This document shows, in pieces, positions 45,530 through 56,669 of a DNA stretch of 64,000 nucleotides (positions within the stretch are counted from its first letter, which is position 1; each line of letters starts with the position of its first letter). The notes beneath the pieces were generated by a model. It did not search any database. It had not been told where the DNA came from and saw only the letters and a list, made by a program, of their open reading frames with translations. A program made the translations under genes and the position numbers. Origin of the DNA: Stenocarpella maydis. Lineage: Eukaryota; Ascomycota; Sordariomycetes; Diaporthales; Diaporthaceae. The stretch lies in assembly GCA_002270565.1 (NCBI GenBank), contig NQMI01000052.1, positions 216,035 to 280,034 on the forward strand. Direction: 5' to 3'.

Positions 45530-47943
45530 AAAAAACCTAAGAGGCTGATATTGAACGACAACGCAGCCGGTGCCTGCAAATATTTAAAGTGTTGAAAGCT
45601 TGTGGTGGGTTGGTGACTATTCGGGGCTGTGGATTATTGCCCAAGTGCCTCGTGGATTCAGGCAGTCCGATGCATGACGCATCTGAAAAAAAGGATCGAG
45701 GTCTGCGTTGTAGGCTCGGACTAGGCCTGAAACAATAAGCCGTTCAGGCCTCAATTTGGGCCCTGGATTACCAAGCGACCGCGCCTCGGCCTAACAAGCC
45801 CCCCGTGGTCGCCGTCATCTTTGCGACGCGTACATTCGAATGTAGACGGTTACCTTATATGAACCCACAGCTTCGACAATATCGCTTCCTCCCAGTGGCC
45901 GGTGCTCAGACCGAGTCCGTAACTTCAAAGGAACCTAATTACGTGGAATACAGTGTTTAGACTGTTTAGACGCACTGTAACGGATGATTGGCAGGCACCA
46001 AGCTAGTCTAGTTGTCAAAGTGAGTAGGGTTACAGCTAAATTTCAACACGGACAACCCCATATTGTCGTCCTGCCGGCATCAATTAAGTAGCAACCTGGA
46101 TAGCCATGGATTGGTGGGACATTCCTCCTGCATATTTACTTAAGTACCGAGCCCAGTAGCGATTGCCCCTTTCTCAAATTGCGAAAAGCTCAGGACATTG
46201 AATACAAGTGCAGAAGCAAGTTGGGGCCCTGTACACGGCGACTCCTGGTGTTCCTCCCGATGTCGTGGCAGCGGCTCAATATATTGACGAATCCCCGGGC
46301 GTGCAACGCAGTCATGATTGAAAACAGAGTTTAGAGCCTGACTAGGGACCTTGTTAGTCGTGCTTCACAGCTCATATCAACTAAGAAAGAGCTATGAAGC
46401 GCCTATGTGCGAAGAGAGATAAGAGTTGGCTAATGTTTTAGTTTTAGAGGTAGGTAGAACAGTGCTGGACCAGAGAAATTGGGCTCCACAGCGAAAGCTA
46501 AGAAGCCGAAATGACAGTGACAGAGTCCTCTAGCTTCCTATATTTCTTATTTCACAGCTAGTAGCATATATATGTACTTACAATCCTTGCGAATCATCAC
46601 GTCACACTGGATTTAACTAGGTTATCTTTTATCATCGGGCAACCCAGATGTCACGGAGGTTCCCTAATTTCAATATATCATCAGCAGTTCCTGGTTTGGT
46701 TCATATTCATTCTCTTAAATCGAAGTCCAAAATAGATGTAGATTCCCGACTTGCAAGGTTCAACGGGGAAAAGGAGGATGTTAGGGCTGAGCCACCTCTG
46801 CCAACAATGATCCCATGACACGATACGCAGGAAACTTTTGCACAGTCTTAGCTTCAGGAACATAATTACCACCTTGCAGAGACTGATGCTGGGTAATACC
46901 CGCCCCCTTCAAGTACAAAAAGCTAGGAGACTTGCAAGCAGCGATATTTTCTTAATAGGTGTTAAATGTGCCGTTTGGAAACCGCCGCCGTCTACCAAAG
47001 GCAAAGTTACATCGGTGGTCCTACAAACAATCGAAGCTTGTAGTCTCTGTCGGCCCAGGTCTCAAGGCTTGTCTTCTGCACGCTTCACCCTAACGAAGCT
47101 TATGAGTGCAAATCCTGACAAGACTGCGTAGCTTAGTAGATTCAAAGTTGCTAGAACGGGGAGAGAAATGCCGAAACGGTGAATGGAGCAGACGCCACGT
47201 GTGACGCCGTTGGGAAGTGGCTTGTTATTATTGTGCCAATATTGATCGATGGCGAGCTGATGTAATACAGTAAGCGCTGAGTGGGTACCTTGACGGCCGC
47301 CTTGCGTAGATGGAGTAACCGTGATTGGAGGGATCTGGTAATGCAGTGTGTCAGCCTGCTCACGATCGTGGTATATGCGCAGGGGCACACTTTTGTAGTT
47401 AGTGGTCACCATCTCACATAACGGTGAGGAAGGAGCCACAACACCAGAAATTTCCAACGGCTATAGGGTAGAAGGCATATAGTAGTAGGCTCCTCCCGAT
47501 GCTGTAGGATTGAAGTCACAACACCTGACACATTGGTACTATTCTGTGTTCAGCATAGGCAGGAGGGCTCACAACATGAAGCTGTTGTCAGCTTAGCACT
47601 TATTGGTGCACGAGTGAATCCTTGACACCAGCCTCAATGGATGAATATTTACGACCTGAAAGAGCTATCGAGCTTGGGTAAAACCTCGAAATGAATCATG
47701 TCATCGCCAGATCATCCGTATTTAGCAATTCTTGGATTATCGATCATTGAGCTGCGTGGTGACTTCAGGAATCAGTTTGCATAAATAGACGGAATTCCCG
47801 GGGAAAAGCATACCGCTTGCCTCCTATTTCACGAAAATTGTCTGAGCCACTTCAATAGTGATAGCTATACCCTCGATTTTAGGGCCCCTTACACGACCTT
47901 AATGATGCCGGCCAACACGCGCCATTCACAGGGCCACGACACA
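45530..47943. other. Intergenic region, possible decayed sequence
   Basis: No supported gene. A minus-strand frame at 47062-47457 ends in a hydrophobic segment (SLPVLATLNLLSYAVLSGFAL) followed by basic residues, which resembles a membrane-anchored tail, but no family or full gene structure could be recognised. Confidence 0.4.
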
Positions 47944-49280
47944 ATGAAGACGGTTGTCTGGGAAGGCAAGCCTTTCCACGTGGCCACAAAAGAAGTTCCC
48001 AAGCCCAGAATATTGGACGCACGGGACGCTATTGTCCGGGTGACCACAGCTTCCATTTGTGGTAGTGATCTCCACATGTACCATGGGATCTTGGGCAGCA
48101 GCGAGGTTCCATGGGCCATGGGCCACGAAGCAATGGGCATCGTTGTTGAGGTAGGCTCCTCGGTCACGAGCATCAAAAAGGGTGCTCGTGTTGTCATCAG
48201 TTACGGGCATGCCAGCGCGACAGGTCCGAGTCCCGGGCACCTTGAGCTCGAGTCTAGCACCACAGCAAGCTTCAGCATGTTCGGAGGCGGCAAAGACTTT
48301 GGTGGTTTGGGCGGACTGCAATGTATGAAGCAAGCTCTCTTCTCCCACCCCTACCTCCTGTCCCTTGACAGGTGAATTCTGTGCATCCACCATACTCACA
48401 GGAATCGCAGCCGAATACGTCCGAGTCCCCTTGGCAGATGAGACCCTAATGGACATCGGCAACCCGCATATCCCGGACAGCGAACTCCTCTTCCTGTCTG
48501 ACATATTCGCTACCGGATGGACGGCTCTCGACTTCTCGGGCTTCCAACCGGGCGACGACGTAGCCGTCTTCGGCGCCGGACCCGTCGGCCTCCTGTGCGC
48601 GTACAGCGCCAAGCTCCGCGGCGCGAGCAAGGTATACAGCATCGACCACGTGCCCGTCCGCCTCGCAAAGGCCAGGTCCATCGGCGCGATACCCATCAAC
48701 TTCACCAAGGGCGGCTTGCCCTCGGAGCAGGTCCTCCGGCTTGCCCCGGACGGGGTGGCGCGCGTGTGCGACTGCGTCGGCAACGAGTGCGTGAACGAGA
48801 AGTTCGAGCCGGACCGGGGGTTCATCCTCAGCGAGGCCATCAAGATGGCGTCCATCAAGGGGGGGATCGGTGTCGCGGGCGTGTACATGGCTCAGCCCAA
48901 GAGCAAGGGCACGCCCCGAGGTGATCATCTCGCCGACCTTGTCCTTTCCCATGTCGCATTTCTGGCCGAAGTCGCTGTCCATGAAGGCTGGTATCGTGGA
49001 CGTCCTGAGTATTGCGCCGACCTTGTTCGAGCTGGTCAGGACCGGGGTTGCGCGGCCCGCCTTCATCGTGAGCAAGGAGTACATCGGGCTGGATCAGGCG
49101 CCTGAGGCATACCGGAGGTTTGACCAGCACTTGGAGACAAAGGTCCTGTTTAAGTTCTCTTGGCGTGACGAGGAGGGTGATAAGCGACGCCGTGCAGACG
49201 AGAAGGATACCATAGTCGGCCGAGAGGGCGAGGGTGGCGGAGAACTCGATCCTCATGGAGCAAGCAAGTCCACTGGGTAA
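47944..49280 (+). CDS. Zinc-type alcohol dehydrogenase, frame-disrupted
   Basis: Medium-chain dehydrogenase of the formaldehyde/threonine dehydrogenase-like group. The N-terminus MKTVVWEGKPFHV begins at 47944. The catalytic zinc site shows ASICGSDLHMYHG and GHEAMGIVVEVG. A likely intron is 48323-48410 (GTATGA to GCAG), joining GGLQ to EYVRVPLAD. The Rossmann motif is VFGAGPVGLLCA. The frame then breaks at a CCCC run (48914-48917): upstream reads VYMAQPKSKGTP, and one base fewer gives SPTLSFPMSHFWPKSLSMK and GIVDVLSIAPTLFELVRTG to the end at 49280. This is either a one-base mutation or a sequence error. The four structural-zinc cysteines normally found after GDRVV are not visible (SYGHASATGPSP instead). 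The tail past KVLFKF is longer than usual. Function uncertain. Confidence 0.7.
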
Positions 49281-50107
49281 GGAAAAGCTGCTACTGCTCT
49301 TGGACAGACAGGCGATGCTGACATACTCTTTCTATAGGAGGCGGGCTAAACGTGCTCGGCATTTCCACTGATCGATCAGTCGTCAGCGCACGTGGCCCGA
49401 GTCCCGAAGAAGGTAGTGTAGTGGAAGTCTCCTTCATTACATGGGATCATGCACTCGTCAAGGCATTCCCAGTTGCCAAGGGCTCATTTCGGAGGTTTCC
49501 ACAATTTTTAGGCAGCCCGGAAAAGGCCATCTTCTATAGGCTGGCCTTGTTTGTTATATTCCCTAAGAAATACCCGCTCTCGGGAAGGAAGACACGGAGT
49601 GGAATAGTTAACCTTTTCCTGCGGCTGGATATGGTATGGTCAAGTTCCATTTGGCTTATGCCCAGCCGAACCAAGAATGCCCTGAGGGTGGCTGCGCTAT
49701 ATAGGAGGCCCCCACCCTTTCAGTTTCTACCCAGTAGGAGCATTCGGTCTATACTTAGCGGACCTCGGACTGGGTGATAAGCAGAAGACTTTTCTTTTTG
49801 CGAGGACTGATGAGTTCTAGATTGTAGGATTCATTCAATAGGAGGCTGCCTGGGCCAACTACAAGATCCTGGCCGTTCCCCGGATCTGCACATGCATTTC
49901 AAGCCAGACTCGGAGTGGCCCGAGTGGACCTCTGAGAGATGTAATTAGCTTTTATAGCTTATTCCTGCCCTCCAGGGCTGTTAATCGCAGTTGGCTGTTT
50001 AGGCTATAAGATCAAGTCTCGTGGACACTTCTTTCTAGGTACTCTAGCCAGTCTGCTCTGACTATCCCATCAATCATCCACCCACCGGCCAGAGATTCCT
50101 CCCAACC
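49281..50107. other. Intergenic region before the glucanase
   Basis: A plus frame at 49352-49777 has no recognised domain. Otherwise promoter-type sequence; no element stands out. Confidence 0.45.
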
Positions 50108-51422
50108 ATGGGTTCCAAGCTTCACGTCATCGCCACTCTGCTGGCACTGAGCCTGGGTGTTCCGCCGGCGTCCGCAGCTTTCAACCTGGTGCGGACCTAC
50201 AGCGGCTCAAACTTCCTCAACCAGTTTTATTTCAGAGACGTAAGTCCACGCCACGTATTGTTATATCGAGGGTTTGGGACCCGAAACTAATGTACCGTCG
50301 TATTGTAGACGGCCTACTACCATAGCATAGATATCCCGTCTGGCGACCCAACAGATGGCTTTGTTGACTATCAGTCAGCGTCAGCCGCGTCGTCCAAGGG
50401 CTTGACAAAAGTCAACTCTAACGGCCAAGTATACATTGGCGTGGATTCCACTACGAAGCTGTCAACCTCAGCCCAAGGTCGAGCCTCGGTTCGTCTCGAG
50501 TCCAAAGAGACATTTGGCCCGGGCTCCCTCCTGGTGGCCGATATTGCGCACATGCCAGCCAACCAATGCGGAGTCTGGCCAGCCTTCTGGTCGTACAACT
50601 TCGGCGAGAACCCCATGGGCGAGATCGACATCATTGAGGGTGGAGGCGCTGCTGGGCTGCAGGAGAGGAACATCGTGTCCGTGCACACATGTAGCACCTG
50701 TCAATTCACAAACATTGGCGGCTCAGATGAGAGAGCGAACTGTGCCCTCGGTGGTGACTGCAGTGACGGCTCTACAAACTGGTAAGCAATCCTACTTAGC
50801 ACAATCAGGCGGGCCAGCCGAGAGCTCACATGCCATTGCTAGGGACGGCTGCGGCTCCACCGGAAACGCACAGTCGTACGGCGACGCCTTGAACTCAGCA
50901 GGAGGCGGCGTATACGCCACATACCTGCAGGAAGACCGCCTCCGCATCTGGTCGTGGCCCAAGAGCTCCGTCCCGGCGGACCTGACCAGCGGGTCGCCCA
51001 GCCCGGAGAGCTGGGGCGCCGCCTCGTCGGACTTCAAGACCTCCAACGGCGGGTGCAAGATCGCCGACAATTTCCAGGCGCAGACCATCATCATCAACAC
51101 CGACTTCTGCGGCTCCATGATCGACCAGGGCACGTGGAGCGCCGTCACGTCCTGCAGCAGCCAGGCAAGTACCTGTGCGGCCTATGTGGCCGCCAACCCT
51201 GGCGCCTTCTCCGACGCATACTGGCTGTTCAACTCGATAAAGCTGTACCAGTCAACCGGCACTGGCGGTAAGGTCAGCGAAGATGGCAACTGCAGCGGTA
51301 CGGCTGGACAGACGTGCCTGGGGTCGCAGTTTGGGAACTGCTGTAGCCAGTATGGATACTGTGGTGCGTCGAGTCTGTACTGCGGTGCCGGGTGTCAGCC
51401 AAAGTTCGGCACATGCTCTTGA
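50108..51422 (+). CDS. Secreted GH16 endo-beta-1,3(4)-glucanase with CBM18
   Basis: Exons are 50108-50239, 50309-50781 and 50843-51422 (394 aa), all GT...AG and in frame. Residues 1-23 form a signal peptide ending SAA. The GH16 jelly roll follows, with the catalytic motif E149-I-D-I-I-E154 (GEIDIIEG), nucleophile and acid/base being the two glutamates, after WPAFWSYNFGENPMG. DGCGSTGNAQSYGD comes from exon 3. The C-terminus, residues about 350-393, holds a complete chitin-binding type 1 (hevein/CBM18) module: GQTCLGSQFGNCCSQYGYCG and further cysteines to the final C-S. The enzyme acts on wall or environmental beta-glucans while the CBM18 tethers it to chitin, so cell-wall remodelling or mycoparasitism is plausible. 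No linker of note. Confidence 0.93.
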
Positions 51423-51875
51423 GCACGCATGGATGGTTGGGTAGCACCGTAGATAATACATAAATATTAATACACGCATATAGATACTCTCGTCAGTATT
51501 CGATAACCTCTGCTGGCTCACGCAAGTGCTTTCGGATTCGCGGAGGCATTCGGGTAACCGAATCACGACTGAGCTCGGCGAATAGGGGCCTAATGTATTG
51601 ATAGGCAAGAAGAGCCTTTCTGTTTTTCGCACATATATTTCTAGCCGGTTCCAAAAAGGCCTGAGTTCCAATAAAAAGGAAAGGAAACCGAAACCGTCTT
51701 GGCAACGTTGCGGCAACAGTCAATCATTCCTGGTAAAATCTCAGGCTCGTCATCAACCAACGGCAAGACAGACGTCCGAACCTGGCGTAAAGGCTGAGGA
51801 TCCTCTTGTTGGAAGTACGCCGAGCAGTGGCACAGGCATTGCGGGCAGCCTTGTTGCACTCGCAGGCGACCATCA

Positions 51876-52529
51876 TCACAAGGTCAACCAAACGCTCGAC
51901 CGGGATCTGTCCCAGAAGAGCTCGAGGCGCTCGAGGCGTTCAACACGGTGGTGGTGGTCTTCAACAATAGAGGCTCTGAGAATGTCCCGGACGGCGCTGC
52001 GGTCGGTCCAGTCGGTCAACTCATCACCAACGCGCTGGCCGGGCCATCCGGGGCGACGGTACTCCATGAATGTGACCCAGACTTTGTCACTCACGCCAGG
52101 AGTCAACTAGACGAACTCCATGTGTTTGTCACGAAGCCACGACGGGCGATGATAATTATCCTCAGCTCTGAGCCCGAAGTGGTAGTTGTCGAGGAAGGCA
52201 GGGTGCCAGAACTCGATCTGGAGGGACTCGACGTGAGCCAGGTAGTGGTTTCCGTCCCCGGCAGCGGTATGGACGTTGAAACGGTCCACCAAACGGTTCC
52301 ACATCCTGGGGACGCCAGGGTGATTCTGTGGGACTATTTTAATGTCGAAGTGCCTCTTACTGTACCACATTGGCAGGAACTCATTACAAAACTGGCGGTT
52401 GACCTTTGATACTGCGAGGTAGGTCGGGACTTCGGTGGTAAATCGTGCCCGCTTAGAACTGGGTGGGGTGTCTTTGATTAGTATCTCGTAGATCCTGTTG
52501 CGGGCCCCGGCCAGGAGTTCAAAGAGCAT
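51876..52529 (-). pseudogene. F-box-like (AN11006/2EXR-type) gene with one in-frame stop
   Basis: From a true ATG at 52529 the frame encodes AGARNRIYEILIKDTPP, then YLAVSKVNRQFCNEFLPMWYS and a Y/H-rich middle to a TAG at 52107-52109. The same frame stays open for another 76 codons (VSDKVWVTFMEYRRPGW... LELFWDRS) to a TGA at 51876. The pattern ELRNxIYExxL then VNRQxRxExLPxxY is that of a large fungal family often annotated as F-box or 2EXR-like, of unknown function. The single TAG is one transition away from Gln or Trp. It may be a young pseudogene or, less likely, two exons or a readthrough. Confidence 0.65.
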
Positions 52530-53614
52530 CGACTGCGGCTAGAAACTGTTAATAATTGGAGAACTTCCTTAACAGAAACGGCGACTTTGCCGCCGTAGAA
52601 GTGGGTAGACTACCTTTGTGATGATGAAAGAGGCTTTTATGAGAGCATCGCCCTGGTGGGCCATAGGGTATGCTCCTGGCCAGCCTCGTCAGCCTGGTCA
52701 TCATGTGGACACTCCAAGTTAGTCAGAACCTAACTTTGTTTGGAGATACACGTTTGGGTTCTGGATCGTCGAGGAAAGGAGCATATCATCTGGATGCTAT
52801 TACTTGGATGAACGAACCTTGAGGTTGCCAGAGTTGGTGGCAACGCCGCCATCAGCCTGGTGCTTTGGGTTGTCCATCTTAATTACACTCGGATTATACA
52901 AGAAAGCTTCAAATTAAGTCTTGGGATTCGTGAGGGTAGGGAGGTATGGTGCGGACTTCAGAGGATTATTGCTCCACAAGATGAGGGTGGTTGTGCAGAT
53001 GTGTGTTTTGAAAACCGCCTCGGCATAGAAAAAGCCCTAGACGTCCAAGACTCGGAGGTATGGTTGAGGGTTTTATGACATTGTCTTTGTGGTATGACAT
53101 CATCGTGAAGTCGTTGTGAGTTGCTGTCAGTTCCCTGCGGGTCAGCATTCAAAGCTACCGAGGTAATTGATCATCCATGTACCAACCTGTCAAGGTATCT
53201 AGGCAGTCATGCTTGAGATTATGTAAGTGTGAGGATATCCGTTCCACATAAAAACAAGCTATCCCAATATCTGTTTATATTTCAACAGCTGTCTACCTAG
53301 TTGGCCTGTCATAGTTAGCCCTGGACGTACATCAGCTTGTTTCCAACCCCCTTCGTGGCCACGACAACAGAGCTTGCTCGTGCCCACTAAAGTAGTGCCC
53401 AAACTGTGTTCCCCAGGATCATCGCCATATGACACATTCCAACGTGATTCCTCATTTGATCCATCAAAGATAGGAAATCACCAAAGAAGATACATCCAAA
53501 TATCGCTCTTACTTGGATGACACTAGCAGCCTGCGTGAAATTCGCGGTCCAAAAAGAAATCAGGCTGATGAGTAGTTGGATGTCATAGATTCTCACATTA
53601 AAGCTATCAAAGCC
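52530..53614. other. Intergenic region, no gene
   Basis: No recognised coding sequence or repeat. Confidence 0.45.
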
Positions 53615-54150
53615 TCACAGGAACCATGATTCAAGTGACTGCTGCACCGCCGAACATACCACCTCTTCCAACTCTTGCCTGGTTGAAAAGTCGCCCAGCA
53701 GGACAGCAGCATAGTCAGACTCAATAAGACGTCCAAATGAGACATTTATCTGTCTCATGTGATTATAAATGCATCTATGGCGAATTTCGGGGACGGACCA
53801 GGAGATTTGGATGTCTTGGATGAAACTGCTAACTCGCACGCGGCCCCTGATTCAAATCGAATATAGCGATTCAAGAACCCGGACGAGATAACCTTGAGTG
53901 ATTCTGCATAGGTCTCTGAGGTGCTGCACAACATAGACCAAGAAGTGGTTGTTGCCATAGACAATCGGGAGACATTCCATGCGCAACTGCCTACTGATGC
54001 AGGCAATGTAGGCTGAGTCGGTGGCTCTGCGACTCGTCGGCCTCGAAGATAAGAAGATGCCGGCTCCACGAGCACTTCGTAGTAGATCTGGCTGCGGAGC
54101 TACGCAGGCAATACGAGGAGAGTCGCCGGTTCCTCGCCCCTGGCAGTCAA
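53615..54150 (-). pseudogene. F-box-like family relic with stops
   Basis: Minus-strand translation shows TLLVLPAxLRSQIYYEVLVEP (x = stop), a frameshifted linker, then YIACISRQLRMECLPIVYGN followed by HFLVYVVQHL, another stop, and an open C-terminal part (SSFIQDIQISWSVPEIRH... LEEVVCSAVQQSLESWFL) to a TGA. The motif order matches the genes at 51876-52529 and 55905-56558. At least two stops and one shift make it non-functional. Confidence 0.6.
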
Positions 54151-55904
54151 GCCCAAAGCAGGAGGGTCAGGGGTGTCGTGGGATTCCGGCAACTCGGTGG
54201 GCTGCTATCACACAGGACGGAGAGGACATATCGAACGATTAGAAGATGTTAAATACCAAAAAGTCTGTCTTAAAAATCCCCGGTTTCTCTGCACAATCAG
54301 CCGTGCGAAAATGATAGGGTACGGGTGGTGGAGACAGTAAGCACAACAACGCTCTCCAGTTGAGAATCACAGGAAAGGGAGAAACAGCTGGGCAGGTTGA
54401 ATCACATCACAGGCTAAGGCACTTAAATACACTTGCGCTTTTTTCGTCTTCAGCTAATAAATCAACGCCAGCATGGAGTACAAGACCGGCTCAATCAATC
54501 ATAGATGCGCTATGAACTGCTTGGGAGTGAGCCTGTACCTAAACATGTGCAAGCGTGACGCTTGATCCTCTAGGGTAATCAGGGCAGCCAGCCCATAGGT
54601 GGCGAGCATGTCCAGTCATTTATTACATTTCTAAAGTCGGTGTTTTAGGTAAATCTCAGGAAATCCGGCTAATGGCCCAAATCTACTTTCTAAGATGTCC
54701 GCATGGCCGTCTAATTAGCCCAAACACTACAATGGCCGAACTAGGTTCGGCCAAAGGAAAATTCTCTGTTCTTCTATCCCAGGTCAATCTGTCGACACCG
54801 GACTCTCAGCTTTCTGTTCTGCTATTGCCACCAAGTTGCCCGGTATCTGGCTGCCCCATCTGAATGCTACATTGGTAAATTTCGAGTGAATTGAACTTTA
54901 TCTGCCGGGCCATCACCGCAAGACAAAGTCCCTGCACTAAGCCCATACCAGCCAACAAACCCACAGGAAAAATACAAATTATAAAACTGCGTTTATAAAT
55001 CACTGGAAATATCCAAAAGGTTAACCTAACAACCTAGATAATTCCATAAGACGTGCTAGGAGATAATAATCGTGGTAATACCAAAGGCTGCACGCTGCAG
55101 CCTCAAGGTTGCCATAGGGGACATTACTAACTCCGAAAAAAGAGAAGAACAAACATACTACACATATAGCAACGGATACTAGCAATGAATTAACCTAGGG
55201 GGCCTATATCATGGGCACTCACAGGGAAGTTAACATCACTATCATTCCCGTAAAGACTTTAAGGAGAATGCCACGTGAGGCTCTACCGGACCTCGCCAAG
55301 AGGTTATCACATACCACAAAGTTTAAACCTAATACAAATTAAGGAAAGGCAAGGATTACACTTGAATGTTTCCCGCTTGCATACTATATCTACAAAAAGT
55401 GCCCCTAGCATCAGCATCCACGTCCCAAGGGGTATCTTAACGAAAACTCCAAAGGGATGCGGAAGTTCCGGGCTATCAAAAATTTGTACATAAATAACCA
55501 GTTCTTTCTTCTTATTTGTTTTTAAATCGAGAACCTAAAACCCAACTTTATTTTCGCAGTAAATGTTAACACAAGAAGCAGGATGGCTTCAAAAAGCCGG
55601 TATACTAGCTACCTCAGATTGCTGCTGACATCAAAACTTAGAGCAAGTACTAGTGAACAATCTAAATATTACTCCCTAATCAGGGAATTAAGATATACCA
55701 TACTGGATCGGATGGAGCAGTCTGTCCAGTCCCTTAAGAACATAACCACCACTACTTATATATGTACTTGGGAATTATAAAGTCATGGGATTGGTTGCTG
55801 AAACTTAGTATGTAGTGGCAGATTCATGAAACGATATGGTCGTATAGGTGTCGGAACTTGATTACGACATCTTGAATGTGCGGCGCGAGGCTCTTCCTCC
55901 ACCA
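54151..55904. other. Intergenic region, no gene
   Basis: No recognised coding sequence. Short frames at 54672-54863 and 55583-55780 have no support. Confidence 0.45.
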
Positions 55905-56558
55905 TTACCACAAAGTGACGAATCTGTTCCAGTCTGACATGGTGTAGACTGACTTGCGCACCTCTGGGAAGCTGTGCGCCAGGAGCCATGCAGCGTCAAA
56001 CAAGTTCAGCGCCAGAGGAAGGAAAAGTGTCTCCATCGGCTCATCCCTCACGCTAGGGTGAAGGTAGACCCTCAGGCTCTGCTTAATGGCGGTGACGAAC
56101 TCCTTCTTGGCCGATCCGTAGTCTTTCCTTTCAGGTCTCGGCTTACCCGGCAGTCCACCACGAAAGAAGAAGCCACGTGGAAGTCGTCTAAACAGACAGG
56201 GTAGAACGGGTCTCCCTACACATCCTGGCTCGGGGTCATTATCGACTTTGTAGTAAATTCCGAATTCAATTTGTTGGATATATGTTTCGATAATCAGCGG
56301 CCTGCAATTAACGAAGTCGTGGACTTGTCGGAGGACTTGGTGGCAGGAGCCAATTCCGAAGACTATTGAGAATTTGTTTTCCGAGTAGTATATGCCAGAG
56401 GCCTCGTGTCGGATCTGCCTGTTTGTGCGAAGCAGGGCGGGCTGGCGAAGACTCGTAATAGAGTCTTCCTCGAGTAAGGCCTCCCGATAGACCATGTTCC
56501 GAAGTTCAGGAATGAGAGCCAGAAATGGGAACTCGCTCTTAAAACTGGCCCTAAGCAC
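55905..56558 (-). CDS. F-box-like (AN11006/2EXR-type) protein, 5' end unresolved
   Basis: An open frame of about 217 residues ends at 55905. It carries FLALIPELRNMVYREALL, then LLRTNRQIRHEASGIYYSEN, the family motifs of an ELRNxxY helix followed by NRQxRxEAxxIYYxxN, then a long C-terminal half ending MSDWNRFVTLW. The first in-frame ATG lies inside the ELRNM motif, while the frame stays open upstream to about 56665, so the true start is probably in an upstream exon; a candidate with ATG at 56784 and a GTGAGT donor near 56673 did not join in frame. Function unknown; homologues are fungal lineage-specific. This is the least damaged of three related neighbours. Confidence 0.6.
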   Translation of the reverse strand: MLRASFKSEFPFLALIPELRNMVYREALLEEDSITSLRQPALLRTNRQIRHEASGIYYSENKFSIVFGIGSCHQVLRQVHDFVNCRPLIIETYIQQIEFGIYYKVDNDPEPGCVGRPVLPCLFRRLPRGFFFRGGLPGKPRPERKDYGSAKKEFVTAIKQSLRVYLHPSVRDEPMETLFLPLALNLFDAAWLLAHSFPEVRKSVYTMSDWNRFVTLW

Positions 56559-56669
56559 ATTTTGGTCAGCTGCACGTTGGCCCCATAATGTTTTGTCTGC
56601 TGACCGTGGCTCGGCAGTGTTGACCGACTTCCATGCTCCCTTGGCATAGCTGAAACGATAGACTCACAT

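Noticed and set aside
32543..49280. Secondary-metabolite cluster formed by the FAD monooxygenase, SDR and alcohol dehydrogenase
   Set aside because: They lie 10-15 kb apart with PBP1 between them, and there is no polyketide synthase, NRPS, terpene cyclase, cytochrome P450, transporter or regulator in the window.
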